NCBI GenBank assembly: GCA_964581465.1
Contig: CAZOOP010000005.1
Location: forward strand, 1 to 64,000
DNA: 64,000 nucleotides
Origin: WJMB01 sp964581465
Lineage (GTDB): Bacteria > RBG-13-66-14
Direction: 5' to 3'
Shown piece by piece: positions 55,816-64,000 of the stretch (its first letter is position 1; the number at the start of each line of letters is the position of its first letter). Below the pieces are notes generated by a model. That model saw nothing but the letters and a program-made list of their open reading frames with translations, had not been told where the DNA came from and did no database searches. A program made the translations under genes and the position numbers.

Positions 55816-56250
55816 TTGTATTATAAGTGAACAAGCGTCTGTATTGTTCCGCAGGGAGAGGTGTGCTAAGGAAACGATGCCGGCTGTAGATTTGCATCAG
55901 CCATTTCTTGGCTGGTGCTCTTGGCTGTTTCTCTTAGCTGGTTTTCTTAGCTGGTTTGATAACGTGTGGGATCCCATTATTATACGCTGCTCTGACAGGG
56001 GCGCCTGTCTGGATGTTGTCCGCCCATCCCGCTTATCAGTAGTCGTTCGCTTTCGAAGCGATGCGCTTGATGCTTGGTTGGTCCAGGAGCGTGTGTGAAG
56101 CCTGCATTGTCACTGCGGTTCGGACAAGGGTATACGATCCTTGGCTTTGATGCGGGTTCAGGAACAAGTGACAACCCGTCGTGGCTAACAGGCGGAACCG
56201 GAGCTCCGCCTGTGTTGATAGCGTCTTTGTAGAGTGGCCGGTTCAGCCGT
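55816..56250. other. Intergenic stretch with no recognised content
   Basis: Contains three copies of TTAGCTGGT/TTGGCTGGT-type words around 55908-55960 and one R1-like end (GTTCGGACAAGGGTATACGA then TCC, 56114-56136). No gene is supported. Confidence 0.4.
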
Positions 56251-57432
56251 CTACTGGAACCACTTGTCCGCGCCGTTGAAGGTGAACATCAACCGCAGGA
56301 AGGTCTCTTCGAGGCCCATTTCCTCCAACGAGCCGCGCTGGGCGTACTGGAAGGCCACGTCCACGGTCGATTGATCGTCGGTGCCGAAGAACATCCCCAG
56401 ACCGGTGGTGACGCCCCACTCGGCGAAGGAGCCCGAGCCCTGCGGCGTGTCGTAAAGGGTCTTGTAGTATCCGCCTAGGCGCAGCGGCATCCGCCAGAGA
56501 AAGAAGGCGTTGTAGCGCCGCGTGGGGATGTACTCGAGGCCCAGTCCCAGATGCAGGGCGTCGTCGTAGCCCAGTTCTTCCTCTCCGATGCTGAAGCCGC
56601 TCCACATCTCGTAACGCACGTCGCCGACGAGCTGGAGGTTCTCCTGGGGCTTGAAGCCCAGCCCGGCGCCGAAGTTGATCGGGTAGGAGAACTCCGTTGT
56701 TTCACGTGAAACCTCGCCGAAGCCGCTCTCGGTGATCCTGGTGACGTCGCTGAGGACGGGAACCTCGAAGTAGGCACCGGCGGTGAGGGAGTCGAATCGC
56801 AGGTTGGTTCCGGCGCCCACGGCCAGGCCGCGAACCTCGCAGCCCAGCTCGTCGGTTGTGGTGACGTAGTCGTCTTCGTCGTAGTCGGCGGTCCAGCGCT
56901 CGTGGGGGTCGCCGATGATCCCGCTCACGCGCAGGCCCAGGCCGAGGTTGTCGTTGGGCGCCCAGGCCAGGGCCAGGTTGGCGGAGTTGACGGCGCCGCG
57001 ACCCTCGACGTCGACGCTGCCCACGGAGCCGCCGTCAACCGGATCGTCCAGGCTGGTGGTGTAGCGGAAGCGCCAGCTCTGACGCTCGCGCCAGCCCAGG
57101 GCTACGCTCCAGCCGCCGGAAAAACCGACGGCCAACTGGATGTTGGGAAGCCCCGAGGAGACGTAGACGCTCTCGCCAGCCCCGACGTTGTAGGTGTTGT
57201 GCTCGCGCTGGGTGGTCAGGGTCAGCACCGAGTACTCCAGGCCGGCGATGTTGGCCGGGTTCAACAGGGTGTAGTTGTAGTAGTCCCAGAGGCCCAGGCT
57301 GGTGTCGCCCATGGCGGCGCCCCGGGCGTCGGACGGGGGGACGGGCTCACCCGGTCGACCCAGGGAGAACAGGGAGTAGGCGGAGGCGCTGGCGGCCAGC
57401 AGGGCCAACAGAAGGGGAATCACTCGGCGCAT
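56251..57432 (-). CDS. Outer-membrane beta-barrel protein (PorV/FadL-like)
   Basis: A 393-aa exported barrel. The signal peptide (1-18) is followed by YSLFSLGRPGEPVPPSDARGAAMGDTSLGLWDYYNYTLLNPANIAG, a stretch typical of PorV/FadL-like proteins (small-residue start, then NPA motif), quoted in parts here: GEPVPPSDARGAAMG and LLNPANIAG. About 14 amphipathic strands follow, and it ends FNGADKWFQ. In FCB bacteria PorV-like barrels support T9SS or take up hydrophobic compounds. The coding sequence contains a parS-like site at 56698-56713. Ribosome site GAGGATC precedes the ATG. Confidence 0.8.
   Translation of the reverse strand: MRRVIPLLLALLAASASAYSLFSLGRPGEPVPPSDARGAAMGDTSLGLWDYYNYTLLNPANIAGLEYSVLTLTTQREHNTYNVGAGESVYVSSGLPNIQLAVGFSGGWSVALGWRERQSWRFRYTTSLDDPVDGGSVGSVDVEGRGAVNSANLALAWAPNDNLGLGLRVSGIIGDPHERWTADYDEDDYVTTTDELGCEVRGLAVGAGTNLRFDSLTAGAYFEVPVLSDVTRITESGFGEVSRETTEFSYPINFGAGLGFKPQENLQLVGDVRYEMWSGFSIGEEELGYDDALHLGLGLEYIPTRRYNAFFLWRMPLRLGGYYKTLYDTPQGSGSFAEWGVTTGLGMFFGTDDQSTVDVAFQYAQRGSLEEMGLEETFLRLMFTFNGADKWFQ
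56698..56713. promoter_or_regulatory. parS: parS centromere-like site 2, inside a coding sequence
   Basis: TGTTTCACGTGAAACC matches the parS consensus at 15 of 16 positions (last base C instead of A). It lies inside the outer-membrane protein gene, 7.5 kb from site 1. Confidence 0.75.
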
Positions 57433-57660
57433 GGAGATCCTCGGGGTTTGGGGCGGCTGGTGCTGATCGGGTTATCTTCGTGACAGTGATGATCGAAAAA
57501 TCAAACTGCAAGCGATCTGCTAGTCATTTAGTATCATTTAGTGCTGAAAACTGCGAAAGAGGCGGGTGGCCTTGCTTTCACCGGTTTTGCATGATTCATG
57601 ACCGACTCGACTCGCCGAAGCTGGTGCGGTGGGGTAGGTACGCGCCCCGGCGACTATTGG

Positions 57661-57980
57661 CGACGTCGTGGGGATGTTCGGACCGAATCAGGCTGATTGA
57701 GAGCAACTTGCTGGGCCGTTCTTCACTTACTTGAAATGCACGTTGTTGACCAAGCATTCATAAGGTTTGACCTTATTACTTGTTATTATGACACTTAAGC
57801 GTCAGTGGCAATCTGCTGTCAGGGCATGGACAAGTGTCTGATATCTAGGCTTACTAAGGATGATGCTCTTCTTAGCCGCCACATTTTGACTGCTTATAAG
57901 TGGCAGGTTCATCTGCTACAAAACGCGTATCATCAGGCGATTAGAATCACTACCCCGTTCGAACAGGGTATATCATGCCC
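57661..57980 (+). mobile_element. R1 MITE-like element, copy 12
   Basis: About 320 bp; the left end is worn (GGGGATGTTCGGACC) and the right end is GGGTATATCATGCCC. Internal R1 blocks are clear (ACCAAGCATTCATAAGG; GGCAATCTGCTGTCAGGGCA). Confidence 0.6.
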
Positions 57981-58041
57981 TTATTGGTTGTTGGGGATAC
58001 AACCCTTGGCTCGGCAACCGGATAGATCGTAGCGTGGTTGT

Positions 58042-59385
58042 TTACTCTCCAGCTCCGAGCATCGTCGGTGACTGGTTGTCCCAGTGCTCCGGCGGCTGGG
58101 TGTATTTGATGACCAGGCGGGGTGCGCGGTCGGGATCGCCGCAGTCGGCGGTGTGGATTCTGATGGGCTCGGTGTAGGTCGAGTCGGAGTCGATTTTGAG
58201 CAGCACGCCGTGCTGATCGTAGTCTCCGGCCAGCCAGTCCTGGACGATGGGCGATATCTGGAAGTCGTAGACGCCTTGGGCGTCACCGAAGAGAATCCGG
58301 GTTACGTACTCGTCGTCTTCTTCGTAGTCGAGGTCACGGAGTTCGCTCTGTGTTGAGTTCTCATCGAAACCGGACACGGGGTGATGCAAAGCCAGGGTCT
58401 CCTCGTAGACACGCCCGGGGAATTCGGTGTAGATCTCGAGCTGGGCCAGGTTGATCGTGGCGTCGGCGGGCAGGGCCGAGATGTCGAAGTCGAAGAGCAG
58501 GCGTCGGCTGGAGCCGAAGGCGACGCCCAGGTCTAGGGTGCCCGCGTCGCCGTAGACGGCGCCGTCGCCGCCGTCGGAGAGGTTGTGGGCGATGGTGCAG
58601 TCCTGGACTGCCTCGATGCGCGCCTCGCGCTTCTCGCCGTCGGAGCCCTCATAGGTGATCACCAGGTGTGGTCGGTTCTCGGCGGTCTGGAGGTCGTCGG
58701 AGTAGAACTCCTTGACGCAGGCGGCTGTAGCCTCATCCTCGGCTTTGAGCAACAGTCCGTGATAGGCGTCCTCATCGGCGAGCCACTCGGTTACGAGGCT
58801 CGTCACGTCGCAGGAGCGGGTCTCGGCGGTGCCGGACTCGATCTCCTCGAGCAGCAGAGTGGCCATCGCCGGGCCGAAGTCACCGCCGGCCTGGTTCCAG
58901 TCCCGGGTCTCTTTGCGGGCCGTCCAGGTGGCCTGGTCGGATTCCCAACTGCTCTCCAGGGGGTGGATGCTGACGCGCAGCTCGCCCCGTGAGATCGGCC
59001 GCCAGTTGGCGACGTTGAAGCCGCGGGAGTAGAAGTACTCGAACTGGGCGCGGTAGAGGCTGTCGGAGTCGACCTCGTCGGGGAGCTGGCTCAGGTCGAA
59101 GCCGATCAGGTTGCGTACCACGGTGTCGCCGGTTCGGCCCACGGCCAGGGTGATGCGGCCCTCGGTGTTGCCGTAGCCGTAGTAGCCGGTGTCGACCCAG
59201 GCGGCGTCGGGTTCGATGATCAGGGTCTGGACGTCCATCCCGTCGCGGTCGTCGAGGTCCGAGCCCAGGGGGTTGTCCGTGGCGACCTCGCAGGCGCTGA
59301 ACAGCAGGAGAGCCGATGGAAGCAGAAGCGCCAGGGACTTGATCAGCGGGAGGCGTAGGTCGGCTTTGGTCATGGATTTGGTCAT
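58042..59385 (-). CDS. Lipoprotein with two DNRLRE-type domains
   Basis: A 447-aa lipoprotein (Cys32, in the lipobox FSAC). The mature protein has two similar halves of about 190 residues. Each begins with a disulfide-free beta-sandwich core (GRTGDTVVRNLIGFDLSQLP; FGSSRRLLFDFDISALPADA) and ends with a block like VTSLVTEWLADEDAYHGLLL or SPIVQDWLAGDYDQHGVLLK, the signature of DNRLRE/CBM96 domains seen in surface proteins that may bind glycans. Start 59385 overlaps the stop of the upstream TPR gene (ATGA), implying translational coupling and a shared function. Confidence 0.85.
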   Translation of the reverse strand: MTKSMTKADLRLPLIKSLALLLPSALLLFSACEVATDNPLGSDLDDRDGMDVQTLIIEPDAAWVDTGYYGYGNTEGRITLAVGRTGDTVVRNLIGFDLSQLPDEVDSDSLYRAQFEYFYSRGFNVANWRPISRGELRVSIHPLESSWESDQATWTARKETRDWNQAGGDFGPAMATLLLEEIESGTAETRSCDVTSLVTEWLADEDAYHGLLLKAEDEATAACVKEFYSDDLQTAENRPHLVITYEGSDGEKREARIEAVQDCTIAHNLSDGGDGAVYGDAGTLDLGVAFGSSRRLLFDFDISALPADATINLAQLEIYTEFPGRVYEETLALHHPVSGFDENSTQSELRDLDYEEDDEYVTRILFGDAQGVYDFQISPIVQDWLAGDYDQHGVLLKIDSDSTYTEPIRIHTADCGDPDRAPRLVIKYTQPPEHWDNQSPTMLGAGE

Positions 59386-61061
59386 AGGGTGCTCGCAGTG
59401 TCGGTCAGGCTGATGGATTCGGTGGTATGCCGTGCGGCCAGTTCACTGAAGCGTTCGCTTTCGTCGGGGTCTTCGGCCGATTCGGCCCGCCGTTGGTACA
59501 GCCGGGAGAGGGAGAAGTGGAGCCGGGCGCTGGTGGTGGCGGCCAGGCCCAGATTGAGGGCGCGCTGGTAGTAGTCGACGGCGGCGATGGTGTCGCCGCG
59601 GGCCTCGGCCAGGCGGCCGCGCAGGACCTCCAGCTCGGGATCGCTGGGCAGCCGCAGCACCAGATTGTCGAGGACGGTGGCCGCGCGGTTGAACCGGCGG
59701 CTGTCGATGTAGTACGAGACCAGGTCCTTCTGGGCCGAGAGATCGACCGGGTTCTTGATGACCGCGGTTTCGGCCCGGGTGACGGCTTGCTCGATCTCGC
59801 CGCGTTCAGCGTGGATCCGGGCCAACCCGAGATAGCCGCGGGGATCGTCGGGCGCGAATTCGATCAGAGCCTCGTAGTGCTCGACGGCCGCGGGGTGGGC
59901 GCCTTCCAGATCGTAGGTTCGGGCGAGTTGGTAGCGGGCGTCGGTGTCGTCGAGGCGCGAGGAGATCATTTTGTGCAGGGCCAGGCGCGCTGCGTCGTAA
60001 TCACCTGAGATCAGCAGGCTGTCGGCGCGCCAGCGGTGGAACTCGGCCTCGGCGCCCTCGTACCAGCTAGTCGATGGAGCCTGCAGGGCGCTGCGGGATA
60101 GCTGTTCGCGGGCCTCTTCGATCGCCCCCACCTGGTAGAGGATGTCGGCGATGTGATAATGAGAGCGCGCCTCCAGGGGATCGTTTTCCAGAGAGTCCCC
60201 GATGATTAGTACGGCCAGGCGCTCGGCCGGTTCCAATTCGGTTAAAGAGACTACACCCTGGAGCTCGTTGGTTTCATCCTCGAAGCTGATGGTCGAGTCG
60301 AGGGGTAGTTCCAGATTCAGGGCGATCAGCGCGGCGGAGTAGTAGCAGCTCGTGGACTGATCGGCGTGGGTCAGGATGCTTTTGAGTTCCTGAAGGGCCA
60401 GCTTGGTGTTGCCCTCGGAGATCGACAGCCAGGCCAGACGGGGGTGCAGGCGGTAGGCGTTGCTCTCGCTGTTGGTGATGCCGGCCATCAGGGTGCGACG
60501 CGCCTCCATCAACTCGCCGCGGTTGATGTGGGCGTCGGCCAGGCGAACGTAGGCCGGGCCGAGGTCGGGGTCGATAGCTATGGCCTTGCTGAACTCCTCG
60601 ACGGCGTTCCTCAACTGTCCCGAGGCGGCGTAGACCACGCCCTGACCGTAGGCGTGCCAGGCGCGATCCAGACCGTTTTCGTCGGCGTCGGCCAACTGCT
60701 CCTGGGCGCTATGGAAGTCCAGATGCAGAGCGTAGAACAGGGCGAGTTGAAAGGCGTAGAAGGCGTCTCGGGGGTTGGCGTCGTGGGCGGCGATGAAGCG
60801 TTCCTCGGCGGCCTGGAGTCGATAGGTGCCGGCCATGGCGTAGAGACGGCCTACGGCTGCCTCGTAGTTGGTTGGATCTATCTCCAGTGCCTGCTCGTAC
60901 TCCCAGAGGGCCTCGTCGAGGAAGCCCTCGTCGAGCAGCACGTTGGCTACGCGCAGATGTGTCGCGGCGTCCTCGCCGAACTCGAAGCTCAGCAGGGCCA
61001 CGATCAGGCCGATGACGGCCAGACCGATCAGGTAGGGCAGGTAGCGACGTTTGCTGCTCAT
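59382..61061 (-). CDS. Membrane-anchored TPR-repeat protein
   Basis: A 559-aa protein. One N-terminal membrane segment (about 7-26) anchors a long periplasmic or extracellular array of about 12 tetratricopeptide repeats, each of the pattern A-x3-G-x6-A-x2-L/Y-x2-A, from AAVGRLYAMAG through LGLARIHAERGEIEQAVTRA to EVLRGRLAEARGDTIAAVDY. TPR arrays act as protein-protein scaffolds. The coupled downstream lipoprotein (58042) suggests an envelope complex. It has no catalytic motif. Confidence 0.88.
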   Translation of the reverse strand: MSSKRRYLPYLIGLAVIGLIVALLSFEFGEDAATHLRVANVLLDEGFLDEALWEYEQALEIDPTNYEAAVGRLYAMAGTYRLQAAEERFIAAHDANPRDAFYAFQLALFYALHLDFHSAQEQLADADENGLDRAWHAYGQGVVYAASGQLRNAVEEFSKAIAIDPDLGPAYVRLADAHINRGELMEARRTLMAGITNSESNAYRLHPRLAWLSISEGNTKLALQELKSILTHADQSTSCYYSAALIALNLELPLDSTISFEDETNELQGVVSLTELEPAERLAVLIIGDSLENDPLEARSHYHIADILYQVGAIEEAREQLSRSALQAPSTSWYEGAEAEFHRWRADSLLISGDYDAARLALHKMISSRLDDTDARYQLARTYDLEGAHPAAVEHYEALIEFAPDDPRGYLGLARIHAERGEIEQAVTRAETAVIKNPVDLSAQKDLVSYYIDSRRFNRAATVLDNLVLRLPSDPELEVLRGRLAEARGDTIAAVDYYQRALNLGLAATTSARLHFSLSRLYQRRAESAEDPDESERFSELAARHTTESISLTDTASTL

Positions 61062-61198
61062 GGGCGGTTCGTTTTCCGAGGTTAGTCAAGTTCGAGGTTA
61101 GCGAGCAGGGTGCGTTTCCATTGTTATTCTTCCTTCACAGCGCCATACACTACCGTGGGGGAAGCCTAGATGATATTATAGTTGGGATAATCATACTA

Positions 61199-61528
61199 TG
61201 CGTCATGGAGCTTGCTCGTGCCAAATCAGGCTGATGGGGATCAACCTGCCGGGCCGTTATTGACTTCCCGGAAAAACGCCGTGTCTGAGAAGCGTTCATT
61301 TAGCATGGCTGTATTGCATGATATTACGACACTTAAAGGTTGGTGGCAATCCGCTGTCAGGGCAGATTATAGTCCGCTGATATCCAGGATAGCTATGGAT
61401 CGCTGAGGATCAGGCCCGTATTCGCCAGCACTTTTCAGCTGCTCATCCGTGACAGGTATCCGATAATCATCACTTGTATTATCAACAGGATACGATCAGA
61501 ACCAATTCCTACGTGGGTATACGATCCC
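61199..61528 (+). mobile_element. R1 MITE-like element, copy 13
   Basis: A 330-bp copy from GCGTCATGGAGCTTGCTCGT to GGGTATACGATCCC. The right end is intact; the left end carries several changes. The remaining gap 61529-61830 shows nothing recognised. Confidence 0.65.
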
Positions 61529-61830
61529 TCGTCAGATAACGGGTCGTCGACTGGTGACATCTCTCAAGCGCTTCCAGTGGTTAATCAAGATGCCAGCACT
61601 TGAATATATACTCTGATAGTGGATTGCCGGTGACCTACAAGTATCGCATTGACAGCGAGGTGGACAGATGAAGCGGATACTTGCGCAGATGGGGCGTTTC
61701 CGGATGTGGAATGAAGCCGAAGCGAGGGGCTGCTAATCACCCTGGTACGTTTCGGATATGTTCAACTATGCCTTTATGCCTTCTTTGCGTCAGCGTCACA
61801 ATCGATCCCGGTAGATTGACCCGAGTCGGG

Positions 61831-62538
61831 TTAGCCCGCCGTTGCCTGGGTCTGGCGGACGTCTTCGGTTATCCGGCCGTCGATGAGCCGGATGGTTCGC
61901 TCGCCCAGCGTGGCCACCGCCGGATCGTGGGTGACGACGATGATGGTCTGGCCGTCGGCGTGCAACTGCTGGAAGAGGGCCATGATCTCGTTGCCGGTCT
62001 TGGTGTCCAGGTTGCCCGTGGGCTCGTCGGCCAGCAGGATCGAGGGCTCGGTGACCAGGGCGCGGGCGATGGCCACGCGCTGGCGTTGGCCGCCGGAGAG
62101 CTCGTTGGGCCGGTGATCGAGGCGGTTGGCCAGGTCGACCTTGGTGAGGGACCGGGCGGCGCGCTCCTTGCGGTCGGCTGGGGCAACCCGGGCGTAAATC
62201 AGCGGCAGCTCGACGTTCTCCAAGGCGGTGGCCCGGGGCAGCAGGTTGAAGGTTTGGAAGATGAAGCCGATTCGACGGTTGCGGATCGCCGCCAGCTCGT
62301 CGTCATCGAGGTTGGAGACCAGTTCGCCCTCGAGACGGTAGTCGCCGGCGGTCGGGGTGTCCAGGCAGCCGATGAGGTTCATCAGCGTGCTCTTGCCCGA
62401 GCCCGAGGGACCCATGATGGTCACGTACTCGCCGCGCTCGATGTCGAGGTCGATGCCGTCGAGGGCCCGCACCTCCTCGCTGCCCATTACGTAGACCTTG
62501 GCCAGGCCGCGCAGCTCGATCAGGCTGTGTTCGGGCAC
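61831..62538 (-). CDS. ABC transporter ATPase, MacB/LolD type
   Basis: A 235-aa ATP-binding subunit. Walker A is GPSGSGKST (43-51), the Q-loop Gln95, the ABC signature LSGGQ (147-151), Walker B ILLADEP (167-173) and the H-loop His204. IMGPSGSGKSTLMNLIGCLD and FQTFNLLPRATALENVELPL are typical of the MacB/LolD/FtsE-like group that works with a separate FtsX-like permease. Start is GTG at 62538 after GGGGAG. It follows the adaptor gene by 3 nt. The expected permease is not downstream: only 61529-61830 non-coding and R1 debris lie there. Confidence 0.9.
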   Translation of the reverse strand: MPEHSLIELRGLAKVYVMGSEEVRALDGIDLDIERGEYVTIMGPSGSGKSTLMNLIGCLDTPTAGDYRLEGELVSNLDDDELAAIRNRRIGFIFQTFNLLPRATALENVELPLIYARVAPADRKERAARSLTKVDLANRLDHRPNELSGGQRQRVAIARALVTEPSILLADEPTGNLDTKTGNEIMALFQQLHADGQTIIVVTHDPAVATLGERTIRLIDGRITEDVRQTQATAG

Positions 62539-62541
62539 GCT

Positions 62542-63789
62542 CTACTCCCCGTTCTCGATCTCGGCGATCTCGTCGCCGTGGTCCAGCTCGCGCAGCACCT
62601 TGTAGGGGCCGCCGACGACGCGTTCGGCCTCCTCCAGGCCCGAGATGACCTGCACGTGGGACTGGTCGGCGATGCCGCTCTCAATGGGACGGAAGACGAC
62701 GGTATCATCGCCGCTGATGACGAAGACGCCCTCGACCTCGGCGGTTTCATCCTCGGGCGGCTCCCGGCCCAGCCAGTCGGCCACGGTGACGGCGTCGCGG
62801 ATGACCACGGCGCTGATGGGGATCGAAAGCGTGTTCTCCACGCTGTCGGTGGTTATCTCTACGGTGGCGCTCATTCCCGGATAGAGGTTGGCCGGGAGGT
62901 CGTCGGTGATGACGACCTTGATCTCGAAGTTGACGACCTCGTCGGTGGTGCCGGTCAGGCTGGAGCTGGCCGAGTGGGCGATGTCGGTGACTACGCCGGA
63001 GAAGGTCAGCTCATTGAAGGCTTCGACCTCGATCTCGGCGTGCTGGCCCAGCTCGAGGTTGACGATGTCGGTCTCGTCGATGTCGGCCTCGACCTTCATC
63101 CCCTCCAGGCTGGCGATGGTGGCCAGCGGTGTGCCCCCGATGTTGACCGTGCCGGGAACGGCCATCTCGCCCTCCTCGACGTTGAGTGCGACGACGATAC
63201 CGTCGATGGTCGAGACGTAGCGGGTTTTCTCGACGCCGTCACGGGCGGAGCGGATCTGGGCCGAGGCCGAATAGACCTGGCTCTCGGCGGCGTCCAGGAC
63301 GGCCCGCTGAGTCCTTAACTGGGTCTGAACTAGTTCCCAATCCTGATCGCTGATCAGGCCCTCGGCGTAGAGCTCTTCCTGACGGGCGACCTCGTCCTCG
63401 ATCTGTTCGAGGGCGGCCGCGGCTTGGTCTTGTTGGGCCTGGGCGGACCCATAGGAGGCGTAGGCCTGGGAGAGCAGGCTCTCCGATTGGTCGGGATCGA
63501 TCTCGATGATCAGATCGCCGACGGAGACGCGATCGCCCTCCTTGACCGGAATACTGGTGATCTGGCCCGAGGTCAGAGCGGTCAGCTCGACCTCGACGGC
63601 GGGGCGGATGTAGCCCGGCCCGCTGACAGTGCTCTCCAAGCTGCGCAGCTCGACGGTCTCGATGCTGACCTGGGGAGCTTCCTCGCCGCCCGCGAAGATG
63701 TTGATCAACACGATGGCGGCCAGGGCGGCCACGACGATCAAAACGATGCGTCGGCCGCGCTTGCGACGTTTCTCCCTGTCACTGGGCAA
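62542..63789 (-). CDS. Efflux periplasmic adaptor (HlyD/MacA family)
   Basis: A 415-aa membrane-fusion protein with one N-terminal segment (about 15-35). The lipoyl half-motifs YIRPAVEVELTALTSGQITS and VSTIDGIVVALNVEEGEMAV flank a coiled-coil hairpin (about 95-165). A beta-barrel and the MP domain (LSIPISAVVIRDAVTVAD) follow. It links an inner-membrane ABC transporter to an outer-membrane channel. No ATG is present; the start is probably TTG at 63789, with GGAGG 9 nt upstream, inside the folD 3' end. Neighbours form an incomplete MacAB-like set. Confidence 0.9.
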   Translation of the reverse strand: MPSDREKRRKRGRRIVLIVVAALAAIVLINIFAGGEEAPQVSIETVELRSLESTVSGPGYIRPAVEVELTALTSGQITSIPVKEGDRVSVGDLIIEIDPDQSESLLSQAYASYGSAQAQQDQAAAALEQIEDEVARQEELYAEGLISDQDWELVQTQLRTQRAVLDAAESQVYSASAQIRSARDGVEKTRYVSTIDGIVVALNVEEGEMAVPGTVNIGGTPLATIASLEGMKVEADIDETDIVNLELGQHAEIEVEAFNELTFSGVVTDIAHSASSSLTGTTDEVVNFEIKVVITDDLPANLYPGMSATVEITTDSVENTLSIPISAVVIRDAVTVADWLGREPPEDETAEVEGVFVISGDDTVVFRPIESGIADQSHVQVISGLEEAERVVGGPYKVLRELDHGDEIAEIENGE

Positions 63790-63790
63790 G

Positions 63791-64000
63791 TTACACAACC
63801 TCCGTGCTGAGGCCAGCTATGCCGCGGGCGGCCTCGACGGCGTTGGCCAGCATCAGTTCCGTGGTAAGCGGTCCCACACCACCGGGCACCGGGGTGAGGA
63901 AACCGGCGGTCCCGGCTACGTCGGGATGGACGTCGCCCACCTCGTGACCGGCGTCGTCGTCCCAGTTGTATCCGGCGTCGAGAACCACGGCGCCGGGCTT
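63791..64000 (-). CDS. folD: FolD bifunctional dehydrogenase/cyclohydrolase, C-terminal end
   Basis: Partial; the gene continues beyond the window. The 69 visible codons (VVLDAGYNWDDDAGHEVGDV and the diagnostic FLTPVPGGVGPLTTELMLAN) are the C-terminus of FolD, which interconverts methylene-, methenyl- and formyl-tetrahydrofolate. Its stop codon lies 1 nt before the TTG start of the adaptor gene, so the two are translationally linked. Confidence 0.88.
   Translation of the reverse strand, partial: KPGAVVLDAGYNWDDDAGHEVGDVHPDVAGTAGFLTPVPGGVGPLTTELMLANAVEAARGIAGLSTEVV

Overview
The window looks like part of one chromosome scaffold from an uncultured, GC-rich, Gram-negative bacterium. Several genes point towards the FCB group (Bacteroidota, Fibrobacterota and related candidate phyla): a surface protein with a gingipain-like region and a C-terminal tail of the type IX secretion (T9SS) sorting kind, a serine-palmitoyltransferase-like enzyme, several outer-membrane barrels, and many lipoproteins. 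This placement is an inference; there is no rRNA or marker set here. A run of exactly 100 N (15759-15858) inside a tandem repeat shows that this is assembled data.

Layout. 0.3-7.2 kb: HtrA protease, a membrane-anchored unknown, a small membrane protein, PRPP synthetase, a Ycf48-like lipoprotein and a GT4 glycosyltransferase. 7.7-15.4 kb (minus strand): gingipain-like surface protein, NagZ, cobalamin adenosyltransferase, and a partner-switching pair (STAS-GAF-GAF-HD-GYP protein with an RsbW-like kinase). 15.6-16.9 kb: a promoter reading into a 172-bp tandem repeat, then HU. 18.3-29.5 kb: CoA-disulfide-reductase-like flavoprotein, secreted unknown, metallophosphoesterase, lipoprotein, HolA, YigZ, Dus, a glycosyltransferase and a DUF89 protein. 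29.5-36.3 kb: three small outer-membrane barrels and a Wzx-type flippase. 37-41.6 kb: acyl-CoA dehydrogenase and GatA. 43.3-46.2 kb: an arsenic-type cluster (ArsR, DUF318 permease, mini-thioredoxin, ArsC). 46.5-50.4 kb: oxoamine synthase and a DUF1385 protein. 50.6-54.7 kb: three small membrane proteins, two with C-terminal zinc ribbons, and RibD. 56.2-64 kb: large outer-membrane barrel, DNRLRE lipoprotein coupled to a TPR protein, a MacA/MacB-type adaptor and ATPase without its permease, and the 3' end of folD.

About a third of the window is non-coding, and most of that is repeat debris. Four repeat groups are recognisable. R1 elements (about 320 bp) have imperfect terminal inverted repeats shared with a decayed IS1595-like transposase element at 42144-42780, and occasional 8-bp target duplications. 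R2 elements have GGGATnATCAC ends and one clear 8-bp duplication. R3 elements (about 360 bp) run from GGGATCAC to GTGATGCC; one has inserted into an R1 copy. R4 is a 92-bp repeat ending like R1.

The most unusual signal is a fourth kind of structure: three palindromic elements of 186-191 bp (4245-4435, 12171-12361, 26890-27075), each between two co-oriented genes. All share a 20-bp inverted repeat that contains a near-perfect sigma-54 promoter consensus on both strands, facing inwards. Each is enclosed by an outer inverted repeat whose sequence differs from copy to copy but is self-complementary within each copy. Two parS-like centromere sites (49161 and 56698) suggest this region lies on the origin side of the chromosome.
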